Assembly: GCF_018598585.1 (NCBI RefSeq) | Contig: NZ_JAHESD010000001.1 | Span: 124,001 to 188,000, forward strand | Reading direction: 5' to 3' | DNA length: 64,000 nucleotides | Source: Chryseosolibacter indicum | GTDB lineage: Bacteria; Bacteroidota; Bacteroidia; Cytophagales; Cyclobacteriaceae | Shown here: in pieces, positions 36,118-46,441 of the stretch | How the letters are laid out: the number at the start of each line of letters is the position of its first letter | How positions within the stretch are numbered: position 1 is the stretch's first letter | Program-made: the position numbers and the translations under genes | The notes under the pieces: generated by a model | Seen by the model: only the letters and a program-made list of their open reading frames with translations | The model's database searches: none | What the model was told of the DNA's origin: nothing

Positions 36118-38535
36118 TTAGAATGGATAACCAATGGCAATATTCAATATAAGGTTATCACCTCTCCATTGGCTGCTTCCAAAGTCGATTTTGTCAAATA
36201 CCCACCTTTCCCCGGCAGGTTCCCATGGCTTCCGCAACGGGAAGGCTAAGTCAAAACGAAGTACGAAGAAGTTGAAATCAAAACGAAGACCAACACCGGT
36301 ACCTACTGCCAGTTCATTCAGAAATTGGCTTCTTTTGAATTGCCCTCCCGGCCTGCTAGTATCATTTCTAATTAACCATATATTACCTGCATCTACAAAT
36401 AGTGCTGTTTTGATTGTTTTGGTAAGATCATATCTGTACTCCACATTACCTTCAATCTTAATATCACCGCGTTGATCAATAAAGAAGTTTCTTACTGTCT
36501 CTTCATTTTCACCTTCACCGTCACCTTGTGTTGGTGGGTTTACAATCGTCTCATCGTTTAAAACGTAATAAGTACCAGGACCAATGGTGCGGGCTGGAAA
36601 TGCCCTTAAGCTTGTTGAGCCTCCAATTGCAAATTGCTTTATGTAAGGCATTGTTACTGAATTTCCATACGCGTACCCAACACCGGCGTTAAGCCTTGTA
36701 ACGATCATATTCTTTTCGTCCATTTGCCAGTAGTACCGCGCGTCGATTTCACCTCTGGAAAACTGGGAATATGTTGACCCTAGTATTTTTTCACCTTCGT
36801 TATTGACGTCCTGCTTGAAATTCTCGCCTTGTAAAGCGTGAATTATATTTCCAGCAAGATCCGCGCGGAATGTGAAAAAGAAATGAGATGGTTCGTAAGT
36901 TTGCTCGCGATATTTCTCAGTACGTTCCTGGTTGAGTTGTGTATTTAGCGTATAGACATAGCGTAACCCTGGGATGAATTGATTGTCAAATGATCGACGC
37001 AGAAAAGGATTTTTATCTAGTATAGCGTTAAAGTCATCAGAAATACCCGAAGTTTGAACAAAACTTAAATCTATAGGATAGAACTCATGACTTTTGAGTG
37101 TATTTTCCCTCCAGGTGTATCCATAAGATAGATTGAAAGAGTTTAAGCTAAAGTAGTTTATACGCTGTTGAATCCGGGTGGCTAATGTTACGTGAGTTGA
37201 AGGCAGGTAACGTCTTCCTGCATAGTTAATATTGAAAGGCACAATTAACCGTGGTGCTGATAATTTAGCTTCGCCTCCTAATTCCAATGCATTAAGTGGC
37301 GTTTGCTGCTTCCTGCTAATTTGTACTTCATAACCTGACGAAAGTGTAATGTCTAAACGCTCGGACCCACCAAATGCATTTCTATTTGTGAAAGTGACAT
37401 TTAATCCAGGGCCTACGAAGTTGTTTGATTTAGAAGTAGCCTGAAATTCTGCCCTGATGGATTTTTTTAAAAAAGGAGTGAGGTAAATATTTGCATCAAG
37501 CGTGGCGGAGTCTTGTTTAGATTCCAAAAATTTGATGTTTACAAATTTAAAGGCTCCTAACGTCATTAAGTGACTGATCGTATACTCCCGATCTATGGTT
37601 CTATAGGTATTTCCTTCTTTGAGGTTAATAACTCTGGTAATTGTATGAGGCCTGAAAATGTGATCACGGTCAAAATAATTGTATCCATCTACTCTCGTTG
37701 AGTCAAACCTTAATTGTGTGGTGTCTGAGGTTAGGTTGTAGTTGGGAAATACATTTATCTGTCCGAGTTTATACTTTCTTTTAGCTTTTGCAGGAACACC
37801 GCTTTCAAGCATTAGTGTAAGGTCCACTTTATTTCTTCCTACCGTACTATCAGCTTCAAATATCAGGTGCCGGTCGTCAAAATAATAGAAGCCTGCATTT
37901 TCCATTGCTTCTTCCAATCTTGTAAGTTCAGCTTGTAAGCGATCGAGGTTATAACGTTGCCTTCGCTTGAGGTAAGAGTCTTTCATTACTGAATCAATAT
38001 TGGCGAACAACGTATCCATTTTCGGTGTTTCTATTTTTCTTAACCTATAGGGGCGATGCACATAGGCGGTAAAGAGTACTGATCCTTTTTTACCATCTAT
38101 TTCAGTTTTTGACTCTACCTCTGATTGAAAATAACCATTATTGATAAGATGACCCTTTAATAGGTTAGCCGTTTTTTCAGGGTTTACATCGCTCATGTAT
38201 ACCGGTGCCTGTCCTATTTTATTTTTTATAAAGCGCTTTAAGCCTTTTTTAGGTTCTCCCATTTTGTAGTACACCCATAACGCAGGGCGCATCCCAAATA
38301 TGGATGTATTTGGTTTTGGATTTACATTATTATATAATAGTTCCTTTATCTTGTTCTGCGCCCTCACTCTTCCTGAAGGAATCAGTTTTACTTCTGACTT
38401 CGTGTAGAGTACCTGGTTTTCAGGTACCAGCTTCAATGCGCTGCAACCAGAAAAAAAAACACTGATAATTACATATAATACTGGACTTAGTATATGGGAC
38501 TTAACAGATACACTACTTCTTATTTTCTTTTTCAT
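36118..38535 (-). CDS. tamL: TamL, TamA/BamA-type outer-membrane lipoprotein
   Basis: 805 residues from ATG 38535 (an upstream TTG is possible). Signal peptide with lipobox VFFSGC near residue 30, so the protein is lipidated, which distinguishes TamL from TamA. POTRA-like periplasmic domains span roughly 40-400 (GHLINNGYFQSEVESKTE; LEEAMENAGFYYFDDR). The C-terminal ~400 residues form the BamA-superfamily beta barrel, including GGSTSLRAFPARTIGPG and KIEGNVEYRYDLTKTIKTALFVDAGNIW near the end. With TamB it makes the translocation and assembly module that spans the envelope. The gene overlaps the 3' end of tamB by 23 bp, so the two are translated together. Confidence 0.9.
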   Translation of the reverse strand: MKKKIRSSVSVKSHILSPVLYVIISVFFSGCSALKLVPENQVLYTKSEVKLIPSGRVRAQNKIKELLYNNVNPKPNTSIFGMRPALWVYYKMGEPKKGLKRFIKNKIGQAPVYMSDVNPEKTANLLKGHLINNGYFQSEVESKTEIDGKKGSVLFTAYVHRPYRLRKIETPKMDTLFANIDSVMKDSYLKRRQRYNLDRLQAELTRLEEAMENAGFYYFDDRHLIFEADSTVGRNKVDLTLMLESGVPAKAKRKYKLGQINVFPNYNLTSDTTQLRFDSTRVDGYNYFDRDHIFRPHTITRVINLKEGNTYRTIDREYTISHLMTLGAFKFVNIKFLESKQDSATLDANIYLTPFLKKSIRAEFQATSKSNNFVGPGLNVTFTNRNAFGGSERLDITLSSGYEVQISRKQQTPLNALELGGEAKLSAPRLIVPFNINYAGRRYLPSTHVTLATRIQQRINYFSLNSFNLSYGYTWRENTLKSHEFYPIDLSFVQTSGISDDFNAILDKNPFLRRSFDNQFIPGLRYVYTLNTQLNQERTEKYREQTYEPSHFFFTFRADLAGNIIHALQGENFKQDVNNEGEKILGSTYSQFSRGEIDARYYWQMDEKNMIVTRLNAGVGYAYGNSVTMPYIKQFAIGGSTSLRAFPARTIGPGTYYVLNDETIVNPPTQGDGEGENEETVRNFFIDQRGDIKIEGNVEYRYDLTKTIKTALFVDAGNIWLIRNDTSRPGGQFKRSQFLNELAVGTGVGLRFDFNFFVLRFDLAFPLRKPWEPAGERWVFDKIDFGSSQWRGDNLILNIAIGYPF

Positions 38536-41500
38536 TTGCTTTAAACAACTCACTTAATGTATTGTAATCTTTTATATAAATAAGTCCGGCACCTGTTTCA
38601 GTCAGCTCTCCATCTACAATATCATAGTTGCTGTTTCTAAAACCTGTGATTCTAATTCGGCCATCATCGGTGAGCATATATTCCAATGCTAAATCACCAA
38701 TGTAGTCAGAGGCTTTACGATTACTGTTATCGCCTTCTACATCTACATTGCCAGCTACCTTTACTGTCAGTTTATCATTAAGCAGACTTTTTGATAAACC
38801 AAGCTCAAGTTCAGTGTTGTTTTCTGCTTGCCCCGAGCTGTAGTCTTCCTGCGATTTTACATCAAAACTCAGTTCTACACCACGGACGTTTTGCGAGAGG
38901 CGATTGAGCTGACTGGTTAATATTTTGCTTACGCTGGAGCGCGCAGTACCTTCAAGACCGCCACCGCCAGCTTCACTTTCCAAGGGATTATCAGAAATAA
39001 AGCGCTTAAGAATAAGCAGTGCAAATACTTGTTTATTTAAATCTGATTCTCTCGTGTTAACATCCTGAAGTTTAGAGTAAACAACACCATTCAATGCGTT
39101 TCTATCCTTCTCAAGCATATCGAGTCGGAAACTAATCTCTGGCTTCAGCAGCTGCCCTTGGATGTTGAGGTAGACTTGAAATGGGAATTTTTGTTTGTAC
39201 TGATTCATCAGTGTCTGGTTGCCTGCGGGAATCTGCACTGCTACTAAATCAATAGGAGAGGTCTCAACTTCGAAGATGGCACTGAGGTCCATGTCAGCAT
39301 TTAATGGATCTCCTGTAAAGGTAAGGGTGCTACCTCTTGCTACAGAAAACTCGCGCTTTACAAACTTGTAGAATGAGAGGCTGTACTTTCCTTCTGTTAT
39401 CTCATATCTGCCCGTTAAATCCATATTACCAGTAGGATCCATTTCCAGTGTCAGCGTTGCATTTCCTTTTAATCCAGAAAGCTGATCTCCCGTGGTTGGA
39501 TCAATAATAACATTAAAAGTTTCTTTGTCTGTTAATTCAATTTGTGCCGTCAGATTAATTCCTGTGAAAGTAGACTTCACAGTGTCTGCCGGGTTGATTG
39601 ATTTCATGAAAGGATCGTTACTGAAAGTTTTGTCTTTAAAGCGTACAATACCTTGTTGTTCCATAACACCTGCTTCAGTTTGAGGTACTATGTATGTTAG
39701 ATTGCTTTCGTCACTTAGTCCTATCCGAACATCAAGATTGGGTTGATCCATATTTCCGCGGATGCGTATTACTGCATCTACATCTATTTTTCCATAGAAT
39801 AAATCGTTATCCTTTTCAGTAGTATTCAGGAGTCTGAAATTAGTGGAGGTGAAGTCTAAGTTAAAAGCGAAATTTTTATAATCCGTAGTCTGAATCATTC
39901 CATCCAATACAGCTGTATTTTTTCTTTCATCCTGTAATTCAAAGCTATCAAAGGAAATTCCCTGAGGGGTTAAACCAATAGTTTCATTTTTCAAGCTAAA
40001 GGCAGTTTTTACATAAGTGGAGTAGAAGGACATGTCTCGGAGATTGAGTGATCCATTTATTTTTGGTGCTTGCGGGGTACCTTCAATTTTTATATCACCT
40101 GTAAGAAAGCCTTTTAAGTCTTTAAGCTGGCCCATGGTTAAAGGTTCAACAGTTGTAAGGTTGAACCTTTCAATAGTAGTAATAACGTTCATGGACGGCT
40201 GATCACCCGTTATATAATACCCATTAGCATTCAGGTTGTTCTCTTTGCTTCTAACACCAAACTTTAAGTCAAACCGCTCAGCGCTTTTTCTTCCAACAGC
40301 CAGCGAGATATCTCCCCAGGGTATATTAGCAATGTTAAAGTTCCGTATGCCGACGTCAGCAGTAAAGGTCATGTCGGCTGTATCAGGAACGATGTTAATA
40401 TCGCCATGAAGTAACCCTGTGATGGTTTTATTTTGTGCTACCATGCTTACAAGGTGTTCGAGATTTAGTTCACGAAAACCTACAAATAGGGTAGAAGCTG
40501 CATCCTTTTTAGAGTCGATAATTATTTGTTCTTTTCCTTTTTGTATTATTACATTGTGAGCAAGCAGTTTTGGACCACCAAATTGGAAGTAGTTGTCTTC
40601 CGGTACAGACCAATCTGTATAGTTTAGCTTCACCTGGTTAGGAAGTAATTTGAATTGATATTTGTCTTTCAGACTCTGAAAAGTGCCGCCAATCAGGTAT
40701 TTGGTCTGATCCAATGAATCGAGAATAACAAGATTAGTCAATATTGAATTATTAGCTACCGTGCCATTGAACTCCAGCCCATCAATGCGCATTGAGTCCA
40801 GGTTAATTTGATCTACAATAACATTGTAGTTGAGGGCACTGCGATCTGAGTTGGCGCTGATGAGAAAGGACTTCACGCCAATATTTGCGTATTGTATCTT
40901 CGAGAAATCAATCTTCATGTCCAGCTGTCTGGCTTCACTATCAAACTCACCGCGTATTTCTCCAGGAACAAATGATGTAAGCTCTGGCAGGAGAACATCG
41001 GTAAGCAGCTCTGTTTTTTTGAGCTTTAAATTAAACCTGAAGTTTTGTGGGCCTGAATCTTTCTCTGATTTTTTATCTGCGACAAGCGCTGTATCCTTAA
41101 GTGAGTAATAGGTTCCAAAGAATTCCTGCAACACATCACCCATTTCAAAAATGTTAAAGGTACCAGCAAATTTTCCTGAGAGAAGATCGGATTCAATTGC
41201 AAGTTCGGAACGTCCTTTCTGGTCGATGGAGGCGAAGAGGAGAGAGTCAATTGCATACAGGGTCTCTCCGTTAAATACGGCTACTTTTCTTAGTCCAAAA
41301 TTTCCGTTTAATGATTTGAAGTCTGGCGTGGCCATCTTGGTACTTAAAATTCCCCGCGCCTTTAATGGCCTTTCGGCAAGGTTCAACGCTTTAAAGTCGG
41401 CGTTTTTTAAGTCGAACGTTATGTTAAATCGCGGAACTTCATTCTTGTAATTAAGATCTGCGGCCAGAACGAAGTCGAGGTTTTTATCCTGAAGTTTTGC

Positions 41501-43540
41501 CGTGCCGTTGTAGACATTCTGGTTTATCTTGCCATCAACTACAAAGTTTGCGTAGTGGTATCCTTTGAAGTCGAAGCTTTTTACATTTGCTTTTACAGTA
41601 CCATTCATTTCTTCAGGTGACAAGCCTTGAGCATCGGCATTTGCCTCCAGATTTAGCTTGCCTATAGTTTCTGGTTGTTTAAGAATTTTTCCGACGTTAA
41701 GTTCTTTTACGTTCAGGCTTGCGTTATAGCCTCTACTAGCGGAGGCTGAGTCGAGATTTAGTTTGCCTTTAAAATCTATTTCTCCCACGCTGCTGGTAAG
41801 TATGGTATTAAAGTTTGACTTAGTCATGGAGCCGGCATAGGTGCCATGAAGATTTATCCATTCGGGAAGATCAATTGAGGATGGTATCAGTGGGTCTGGA
41901 AGTATTCTGCCGATATCATTTTTTGTTGTATAGAACTTGTCGAGAAAGATGTCCATCTTTAACTTACCTGCATCAGGAAGCCCTGTAATTGTTCCTTTTG
42001 TTCTCAGATAGGTATCAGCGAAAGCTCTTAATGTGAGATGATCTATTTTGATGTTATTAACTGCTCCGTTTACAGAAGCATCTATGAACACTTTTGATGC
42101 TGATGTTATTTTTAATGGAAGGCTATCCTTTAGCATTGGGTTAAAGTAGAGAAGGTCTCTTAAGCCTACTGAGGTATTATTAATGTTAGCGTTAATAGTA
42201 GCTCGTGGGTAATCGTCTGCTATAGTTTCTAAGGAAGCAAACGTGGCATCGGCATTCATTTCAAATCGACTGTTTCCCGTGAGTAAAAGCAAATCGTTGA
42301 TAATCACGCCGTCTTCTCTTAGATTAAGTCCTGCCTTGAAACTCTCAATCATAAAACCACTGCGCTCACGAAAGGCGAGGTTATTTAAATCGCATTTCAC
42401 TTTGGTACCATCAAGGGCAATATCTTCTGCATCTATCTCCAGGCCAGAGATCCAAAGGTGATTGAAATCCATTGCACCCGATGTTTGGCTCTTGGTGAAA
42501 TCATAGAACTGGATACTGTTTCCTGATAGTTCAAGAGAGCTTAGTGTAACTTTCCATGGCGTGCTTTTTTCGGCTTGCTTTTCACGTGCAGGCTCAGGGT
42601 CATACTGATTTTTGGTGTTAACAACAGCAACGGGACGCTGGTGATAAGAGATGAAAGTATTTTCGAGCAGGAAGTTGTCGAGGTCAATTATCTGTCCCTT
42701 TAAGTCAACCTTGTCTGTTTCTAATGATGACCGCCCCAGGTCCATTCGAATGAGTTGGCCGAGTGCCTGTTGATGGAAGTTTGCGTGAATGTTTTCAAGG
42801 TTTACTTGTCCTACACCTATATCATAAGTAATTGGTTGATTTTCCTCTGCTACTTCCTCAGTAACTTCCGGTTGTTTGGTTTGCAGTACGCTTGCTGTAG
42901 TATTTTCAAGATTAATTTCATCTACAACTATTCTCATTCGGTCGAGATCGAACTCATCCATTGAAACTTCGAAGAGCCCAAGGTTGAGATCTGCAATATT
43001 ACCTGTGAGCAGATCGTGGTACCTGGCTTTGATGTTCTGCAGCGTGATGTCTTCTATGGAGAATTTCCATCCAGGCGCATCTTGTTGTGTCGTATCTGGC
43101 ACCGATGTAGAGTCGCTTACGAAAGCGTTAAGTATATAAGTAAAGTTGTAGGCGCTGTCGGCTTCGGGTCTGCTTATGTAAGCTTTGGTATTTTCAAGCG
43201 TAAGGTCATTAAGTTGAATCTCCTTTCGGGTTAATGCCCAAAGATCAGTATCAATGTCCAACCTACCCATGTATAGGAGTGTATCCCTTTTCTTATCTTC
43301 CAGGTATAACCCTTCAACAACAATTGTTTTAGGAAATCTAATGCTTACTTTTTGAAGCGAAACTTCTGTTCCTATTTTCTTTTCCAGAAAAGAAATTGCT
43401 TCCTGTGTTATTTTTGTTTGAATTGGTGGAAGCTGAATAAGTAATGTTATCGTTGCAAGTAGTAGTACGATTGAAAAAAATATCCATCCAAAAATCTTAA
43501 GAATCTTAACAAAGATTCTTTTTGTGTTGTGCTCCTTCAT
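38513..43540 (-). CDS. tamB: TamB, translocation and assembly module protein (AsmA/DUF490 type)
   Basis: 1675 residues. One N-terminal transmembrane anchor (IFGWIFFSIVLLLATITLLIQ). An immense beta-taco/AsmA-like region follows, with repeated short strands such as LQNIKARYHDL and LDLRRSSLETD-like segments, and ends in the C-terminal DUF490 (TamB) domain. The latter shows EFSVARGSTLTFTGDPLNADMDLSAIFE and VYLNIQGQLLKPEISF, typical of TamB. It bridges inner and outer membranes and contacts TamL. TamB/AsmA proteins are also thought to conduct phospholipids. Longer than E. coli TamB (about 1260), as is usual in Bacteroidota. Divergent from mlaE across 208 bp. Confidence 0.92.
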   Translation of the reverse strand: MKEHNTKRIFVKILKIFGWIFFSIVLLLATITLLIQLPPIQTKITQEAISFLEKKIGTEVSLQKVSIRFPKTIVVEGLYLEDKKRDTLLYMGRLDIDTDLWALTRKEIQLNDLTLENTKAYISRPEADSAYNFTYILNAFVSDSTSVPDTTQQDAPGWKFSIEDITLQNIKARYHDLLTGNIADLNLGLFEVSMDEFDLDRMRIVVDEINLENTTASVLQTKQPEVTEEVAEENQPITYDIGVGQVNLENIHANFHQQALGQLIRMDLGRSSLETDKVDLKGQIIDLDNFLLENTFISYHQRPVAVVNTKNQYDPEPAREKQAEKSTPWKVTLSSLELSGNSIQFYDFTKSQTSGAMDFNHLWISGLEIDAEDIALDGTKVKCDLNNLAFRERSGFMIESFKAGLNLREDGVIINDLLLLTGNSRFEMNADATFASLETIADDYPRATINANINNTSVGLRDLLYFNPMLKDSLPLKITSASKVFIDASVNGAVNNIKIDHLTLRAFADTYLRTKGTITGLPDAGKLKMDIFLDKFYTTKNDIGRILPDPLIPSSIDLPEWINLHGTYAGSMTKSNFNTILTSSVGEIDFKGKLNLDSASASRGYNASLNVKELNVGKILKQPETIGKLNLEANADAQGLSPEEMNGTVKANVKSFDFKGYHYANFVVDGKINQNVYNGTAKLQDKNLDFVLAADLNYKNEVPRFNITFDLKNADFKALNLAERPLKARGILSTKMATPDFKSLNGNFGLRKVAVFNGETLYAIDSLLFASIDQKGRSELAIESDLLSGKFAGTFNIFEMGDVLQEFFGTYYSLKDTALVADKKSEKDSGPQNFRFNLKLKKTELLTDVLLPELTSFVPGEIRGEFDSEARQLDMKIDFSKIQYANIGVKSFLISANSDRSALNYNVIVDQINLDSMRIDGLEFNGTVANNSILTNLVILDSLDQTKYLIGGTFQSLKDKYQFKLLPNQVKLNYTDWSVPEDNYFQFGGPKLLAHNVIIQKGKEQIIIDSKKDAASTLFVGFRELNLEHLVSMVAQNKTITGLLHGDINIVPDTADMTFTADVGIRNFNIANIPWGDISLAVGRKSAERFDLKFGVRSKENNLNANGYYITGDQPSMNVITTIERFNLTTVEPLTMGQLKDLKGFLTGDIKIEGTPQAPKINGSLNLRDMSFYSTYVKTAFSLKNETIGLTPQGISFDSFELQDERKNTAVLDGMIQTTDYKNFAFNLDFTSTNFRLLNTTEKDNDLFYGKIDVDAVIRIRGNMDQPNLDVRIGLSDESNLTYIVPQTEAGVMEQQGIVRFKDKTFSNDPFMKSINPADTVKSTFTGINLTAQIELTDKETFNVIIDPTTGDQLSGLKGNATLTLEMDPTGNMDLTGRYEITEGKYSLSFYKFVKREFSVARGSTLTFTGDPLNADMDLSAIFEVETSPIDLVAVQIPAGNQTLMNQYKQKFPFQVYLNIQGQLLKPEISFRLDMLEKDRNALNGVVYSKLQDVNTRESDLNKQVFALLILKRFISDNPLESEAGGGGLEGTARSSVSKILTSQLNRLSQNVRGVELSFDVKSQEDYSSGQAENNTELELGLSKSLLNDKLTVKVAGNVDVEGDNSNRKASDYIGDLALEYMLTDDGRIRITGFRNSNYDIVDGELTETGAGLIYIKDYNTLSELFKANEKENKK

Positions 43541-43571
43541 TGAATGCCCCTCTTGGCTAAATCAACAAAGG

Positions 43572-43597
43572 TTAATCAAAATCTCATGCCTGATTAA
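43572..43597. repeat. Inverted repeat in the tamB/mlaE divergent promoter region
   Basis: ttaatca (43572-43578) and tgattaa (43591-43597) are perfect 7-bp arms with a 12-bp spacer. A second small pair atgtc/gacat lies just downstream (43600-43617). Placement between two divergent envelope operons makes it a possible operator, but short AT-rich arms can occur by chance. Confidence 0.4.
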
Positions 43598-43748
43598 TCA
43601 TGTCGGTAAACAGACATAATCAATCTATTCGGTCAGTGTGTACTAAATTCTACAAGGAGGCTTTCAAACAGTTATATCGTTCCACTAACATGTAACTTAC
43701 CTGCTGGCACATGAATAGATTCCTAAAGAGCTATTCATTCTAAGTTCG

Positions 43749-44501
43749 ATGGATATAAAAAAAGGTTTAGTACAAGTAGCTGAAGTATCTACTTTTACCA
43801 AGAGGGTATTTCGGGATTTTTTCTTCCCCCCGTATGAGGTGAAAGAGATCATCCGGCAATGTTTTATGATGGGAAACAAGTCGTTGTTTCTAATAACGTT
43901 TACTTCATTTTTAGTTGGGATTGTTTTTACAAAACAATCAAGGCCCTCACTTGCGTCGTTCGGTGCCGAATCGTGGCTACCGTCGCTCGTTGCTCAAGCT
44001 GTAGTGAGATCCCTGGGGCCACTTGTAACAGGATTAATCTGTGCAGGCAAACTTGGATCTAATATAGGAGCGGAGCTTGGGAGTATGCAGGTAACTGAGC
44101 AGATTGATGCGATGGAGGTATCTGGTACACGACCTTTCTCTTACCTGGTTGTGAGCCGCATTACTGCTACAACATTGATGCTTCCCCTTCTTGTGGTATA
44201 TTCGGATATACTTTCGTTGCTGGGATCATTTCTAACAGTGAACATCTATAACAACACGAGCTTCCAACTCTTTTTTAATGAAGTAGCTGTTAATATCACT
44301 TATACTGATATTTTCTCTTCTTTAATTAAGTCAGCCTTTTTTGGGTTCGCAATTGGATTAGTCGGATGTTATTCAGGATATCATTCCGATAAAGGTACTA
44401 CAGGCGTTGGAAAGGCTGCTAATACTTCAGTGGTTGTTTCGATGATGCTGATCTTTGTTATAGACCTGCTGTCCATTCAATTTATAAATCTCTTCCGCTG
44501 A
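43749..44501 (+). CDS. mlaE: MlaE-type ABC permease
   Basis: 250 residues with about five hydrophobic helices. Family signatures: FMMGNKSLFLITFTSFLVGIVF near the N-terminus, the conserved Gly/Glu block GPLVTGLICAGKLGSNIGAELGSMQVTEQIDAMEV, and C-terminal FGFAIGLVGCYSGYHSDKGTTGVGKAAN. This is MlaE/YrbE, the inner-membrane permease of the MCE phospholipid transporter. The stop codon shares a base with the start of mlaF (TGATG). No mlaC or mlaB is present here, which is usual for Bacteroidota where only E, F and D are found together. Confidence 0.92.
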   Translation: MDIKKGLVQVAEVSTFTKRVFRDFFFPPYEVKEIIRQCFMMGNKSLFLITFTSFLVGIVFTKQSRPSLASFGAESWLPSLVAQAVVRSLGPLVTGLICAGKLGSNIGAELGSMQVTEQIDAMEVSGTRPFSYLVVSRITATTLMLPLLVVYSDILSLLGSFLTVNIYNNTSFQLFFNEVAVNITYTDIFSSLIKSAFFGFAIGLVGCYSGYHSDKGTTGVGKAANTSVVVSMMLIFVIDLLSIQFINLFR

Positions 44502-45283
44502 TGTTAGCAACAAAATCAAATAACGCACCAGCTATTGAGCAATCACGAACGGACAACGTAGTTGTTTCTATTCGTAATTTGAAGAAGGCATTTGGTGACA
44601 GAGAAATATTAAACGGTGTTGACCTCGATCTCCACGAGAGTGAGAACCTTGTCATACTTGGCAGATCTGGCACAGGTAAGTCAGTTCTTATCAAGTGCAT
44701 GGTGGGTTTAATCGTACCGGACTCAGGTCAGATAAACGTGCTTGGCCGTGACGTGTTTACGTTGAGTGCAAGGGAAATGAATGAGCTAAGATTGCAAATC
44801 GGCTTTTCATTTCAAGGCAGTGCACTTTACGATGCAATGACAGTAAGAGAAAACCTGGAATTTCCGCTGAAACGTAACCTTGGAATATTTGAAAAGAGAA
44901 AGCTTGACGAGATGGTAATGACAGCCCTTGATGATGTTGGACTTGCACATGCGGTCGATCAATGGCCGGCAGAGCTTTCGGGCGGTATGAAGAAGCGGAT
45001 AGGTATAGCGAGAACACTTATCCTCAAACCTAAGATCATGTTATATGATGAGCCTACGGCAGGATTGGATCCAATAACTTCAATGGAAATTAATGAACTG
45101 ATACTCTCAGTAAGAGAAAAATATAAGACATCCTCCATTATTATCACACACGATATCAGCAGTGCGAGAACCACTTCAGATAGAATTATCGGACTTATTA
45201 ATGGTAAAAATAAAATAGAAGGAACATTTGAAGAACTAAAAAATGCAAGGGATCCGGATCTGGAACCATTTTTTAAATATTAA
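44501..45283 (+). CDS. mlaF: MlaF-type ABC ATPase
   Basis: 260 residues. Walker A GRSGTGKS near residue 55, Q-loop GFSFQGSALYDAMTV, signature LSGGMKKRIGIART, Walker B IMLYDEPTAGLDP, H-loop IIITHDISSA. The GSALYDAMTVREN stretch is diagnostic for Mla/Mce-type ATPases. It powers the permease MlaE and acts at the cytosolic face. The ATG overlaps the mlaE stop, showing translational coupling. The product is complete. Ends 11 bp before mlaD. Confidence 0.95.
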   Translation: MLATKSNNAPAIEQSRTDNVVVSIRNLKKAFGDREILNGVDLDLHESENLVILGRSGTGKSVLIKCMVGLIVPDSGQINVLGRDVFTLSAREMNELRLQIGFSFQGSALYDAMTVRENLEFPLKRNLGIFEKRKLDEMVMTALDDVGLAHAVDQWPAELSGGMKKRIGIARTLILKPKIMLYDEPTAGLDPITSMEINELILSVREKYKTSSIIITHDISSARTTSDRIIGLINGKNKIEGTFEELKNARDPDLEPFFKY

Positions 45284-45294
45284 AAGAAATCATT

Positions 45295-46308
45295 ATGGAA
45301 CGTAAAGAGATAGCGCAGCAAGTTAAAGTAGGAGCTTTTGTTCTGGGCGGACTGGCATTGTTTATAATTTCAGTCTTTTATGTTGGTGCCGAAAATAATA
45401 TACTAACAAGAACCTTCGATATATCGGCAGTATTTAAAAATGTTGAAGGTTTAAAAGAAGGAGATAATGTGTGGTTCTCTGGCGTAAAGGTTGGAACTGT
45501 AACCGATGTTCGTATTATGTCTCCTGGTAAGGTAGTAGTTCGGTTGGCGTTGAAGAACAATCAGCACGAATTTATTTCTAAAGATGCAACTGCCTCTGTA
45601 GGATCAGACGGGCTGGTAGGTAACAAAATAGTAGTGATCAGGCCGGGCAATATTAATAACGGTGTGGTTGAAGACGGTGATACCATTAATACACTGTCAC
45701 CCGCCGATACACAGGAGTTAATAAATATTGCGAAAGATGTAGGTGAAAATACACGTTCCCTTACTTCAGATTTGCAGTTAATTGCAAAACGCGTAAATGA
45801 TGGCCAGGGTATAATAGGAGAGTTGTTTAAAGACGGAGCACTTGCCAAAGATCTGAGAGATGCAGTTGCAAGCTTGAAGAAGACCGGTGATAATTCAGTA
45901 AGGGTTTCTTCTGAACTTAACTCACTATTGGCGGAGTTGCGTACAGGCGATGGTCTGTTGCCAACACTGATTCATGATACCAGCTATGCAGATACATTTA
46001 CACAAGCTTTAGCAAATGTTAGAGAAGTGAGTAAGAATGCTGAGGTAGTTGCCCAAAACCTTGGAAGCCTCGCCGAAAAAATGAACAACGAAAATAACGC
46101 ATTAAACGTGTTACTCGGAGATTCTGCTTTTGCCTCTAAATTACAAACCACCATGGTGAATGCAGAGCAGGCTTCTGCGAAGCTTGATCAGAACATGGAA
46201 GCACTACAGCACAATTTCCTGCTCAGAGGTTATTTTAGAAAGCAGGAGAAACGCAAAAAGAAAGAAGCTGAGGCTGCATCGTCTGCTTCCTCTAAAGGCG
46301 GGGAATAA
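45295..46308 (+). CDS. mlaD: MlaD family MCE-domain protein
   Basis: 337 residues. A transmembrane anchor (VGAFVLGGLALFIISVFYVGA) is followed by the MCE domain at about 38-115 (VFKNVEGLKEGDNVWFSGVKVGTVTDVRI ... DGLVGNKIVVIRPG). A long helical region (about 125-310) with heptad-like spacing follows, as in MlaD/PqiB/LetB-type proteins that form hydrophobic tubes, and then a basic tail rich in Lys/Glu/Ala. It binds lipid at the periplasmic face of MlaEF. The helical stretch is much longer than in E. coli MlaD (183 residues total) and might reach far into the periplasm in place of the missing MlaC shuttle; this is inference. Confidence 0.92.
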   Translation: MERKEIAQQVKVGAFVLGGLALFIISVFYVGAENNILTRTFDISAVFKNVEGLKEGDNVWFSGVKVGTVTDVRIMSPGKVVVRLALKNNQHEFISKDATASVGSDGLVGNKIVVIRPGNINNGVVEDGDTINTLSPADTQELINIAKDVGENTRSLTSDLQLIAKRVNDGQGIIGELFKDGALAKDLRDAVASLKKTGDNSVRVSSELNSLLAELRTGDGLLPTLIHDTSYADTFTQALANVREVSKNAEVVAQNLGSLAEKMNNENNALNVLLGDSAFASKLQTTMVNAEQASAKLDQNMEALQHNFLLRGYFRKQEKRKKKEAEAASSASSKGGE

Positions 46309-46327
46309 GTAAGTAATAAATATAATT

Positions 46328-46359
46328 AAGGTTAGCTTTCTTGCGAGGGCTAACTTTTT
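46328..46359 (+). terminator. Intrinsic terminator after mlaEFD
   Basis: Stem gttagc/gctaac (46331-46336 with 46349-46354), 12-nt loop, followed by five Ts. 22 bp past the mlaD stop. Confidence 0.75.
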
Positions 46360-46441
46360 ATTTACATATCCATTTTATCTAAATTTTAAAGTGCAATTTC
46401 CTTTACGATTACCACCTTACTGTGTTCTATCAAGAGAGCCT

